A DNA stretch of 30,644 bases from the IMG/VR virus record IMGVR_UViG_3300040781_000269, positions 1 through 30,644 of that record. One strand, given 5' to 3'. The stretch comes from a virus. The position numbers and the translations under genes were made by a program. Positions 30,570-30,644 of this stretch are shown in pieces. Numbering within the stretch: the first letter of the stretch is position 1; each line of letters starts with the position of its first letter. Under the pieces are notes generated by a model. The model did no database searches. It saw only the letters and a program-made list of their open reading frames with translations, and was not told where the DNA came from.

Positions 30570-30644
30570 GGGGACGTATTGGTTTCGACGTTGTGATGAA
30601 AGAGATTGTAAAGCATGTGTGAGTGGGCTGGCTCACTAAAAAGC
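30570..30644 (+). ncRNA. ssrA: tmRNA (ssrA), 5' part, cut by the window end
   Basis: GGGGACGTATTGGTTTCGAC at 30570-30589 matches the tmRNA 5' end (in E. coli GGGGCTGATTCTGGATTCGACG), the first strand of the acceptor stem and the D-loop-like region. Further on, a stem GTGAG (30619-30623) / CTCAC (30632-30636) encloses GGGCTGG and is followed by TAAAAAGC, the same order as the first pseudoknot of bacterial tmRNA. Its second stem would need AGCCC just past the window edge. tmRNA rescues stalled ribosomes and tags the peptide for degradation. The tag frame and 3' end are not visible. This lies in phage DNA, so it is a phage-encoded tmRNA. Confidence 0.88.

Noticed and set aside
1-30644. CRISPR arrays, insertion sequences, integrase/attachment sites and tRNA genes
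   Set aside because: I saw no regularly spaced repeats, no transposase or integrase, and no cloverleaf apart from the tmRNA acceptor region at the window end. A covariance-model scan would be needed to exclude tRNAs firmly.

Overview
This window reads as part of the genome of a very AT-rich, tailed, T4-type myovirus (distant from T4 itself). Every gene I can support is on the + strand. Genes are packed head to tail, often with TAATG or ATGA stop/start overlaps, and most have AAGGAG-like ribosome binding sites. The T4 replication, recombination, late-transcription and head-assembly sets are recognisable from motifs and overall protein resemblance. The host cannot be named from the sequence. 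The strong Shine-Dalgarno sites and sigma70-like promoters only indicate a bacterium.

Layout. Positions 1-2374 hold the end of a small acidic protein, the sliding clamp (gp45-like), two small genes and the clamp loader ATPase (gp44-like). Positions 2393-8274 are accessory: an amino-methyltransferase-like protein, a DUF5661-like protein, a cysteine-cluster protein (DUF3109-like), two tandem paralogous GNAT-fold proteins resembling DUF2156, a zinc ribbon, a small unknown, a fold-type II PLP enzyme and a SLOG-family protein. Positions 8274-12783 hold the gp47-like nuclease, a RegA-like translational repressor, two baseplate/tail-tube genes and an RNase H/flap nuclease. After a terminator-like hairpin at 12811-12844 come topoisomerase large subunit (gp39 and gp60 as one chain), a gp55-like late sigma factor, primase (gp61), an unknown, family B DNA polymerase (gp43), an unknown and topoisomerase medium subunit (gp52). 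Positions 22033-29055 are the head block: gp4-like head completion protein, a conserved unknown, portal, prohead protease, a very large scaffold and the major capsid protein. A strong terminator closes that block.

The last 1.5 kb is a different kind of DNA. It holds a regulatory-looking gap with a 14-bp stem-loop, an HNH/AP2-type homing-endonuclease-like gene with an internal duplication, a sigma70 promoter, and the 5' end of a phage-encoded tmRNA cut by the window edge.

How it fits together. Clamp, clamp loader, polymerase, primase, RNase H and topoisomerase form a nearly self-sufficient replisome; a clamp loader small subunit (gp62) was not recognised. The gp55-like factor and the sliding clamp would activate TATAAATA-type late promoters, and such octamers sit in front of several genes including head genes. 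The most interesting unexplained parts are the 3.8-7.9 kb cassette (cysteine-cluster protein, two GNATs, PLP enzyme), the tmRNA, the altered polymerase motif C, and late-promoter octamers so close to start codons that leaderless transcripts are possible.
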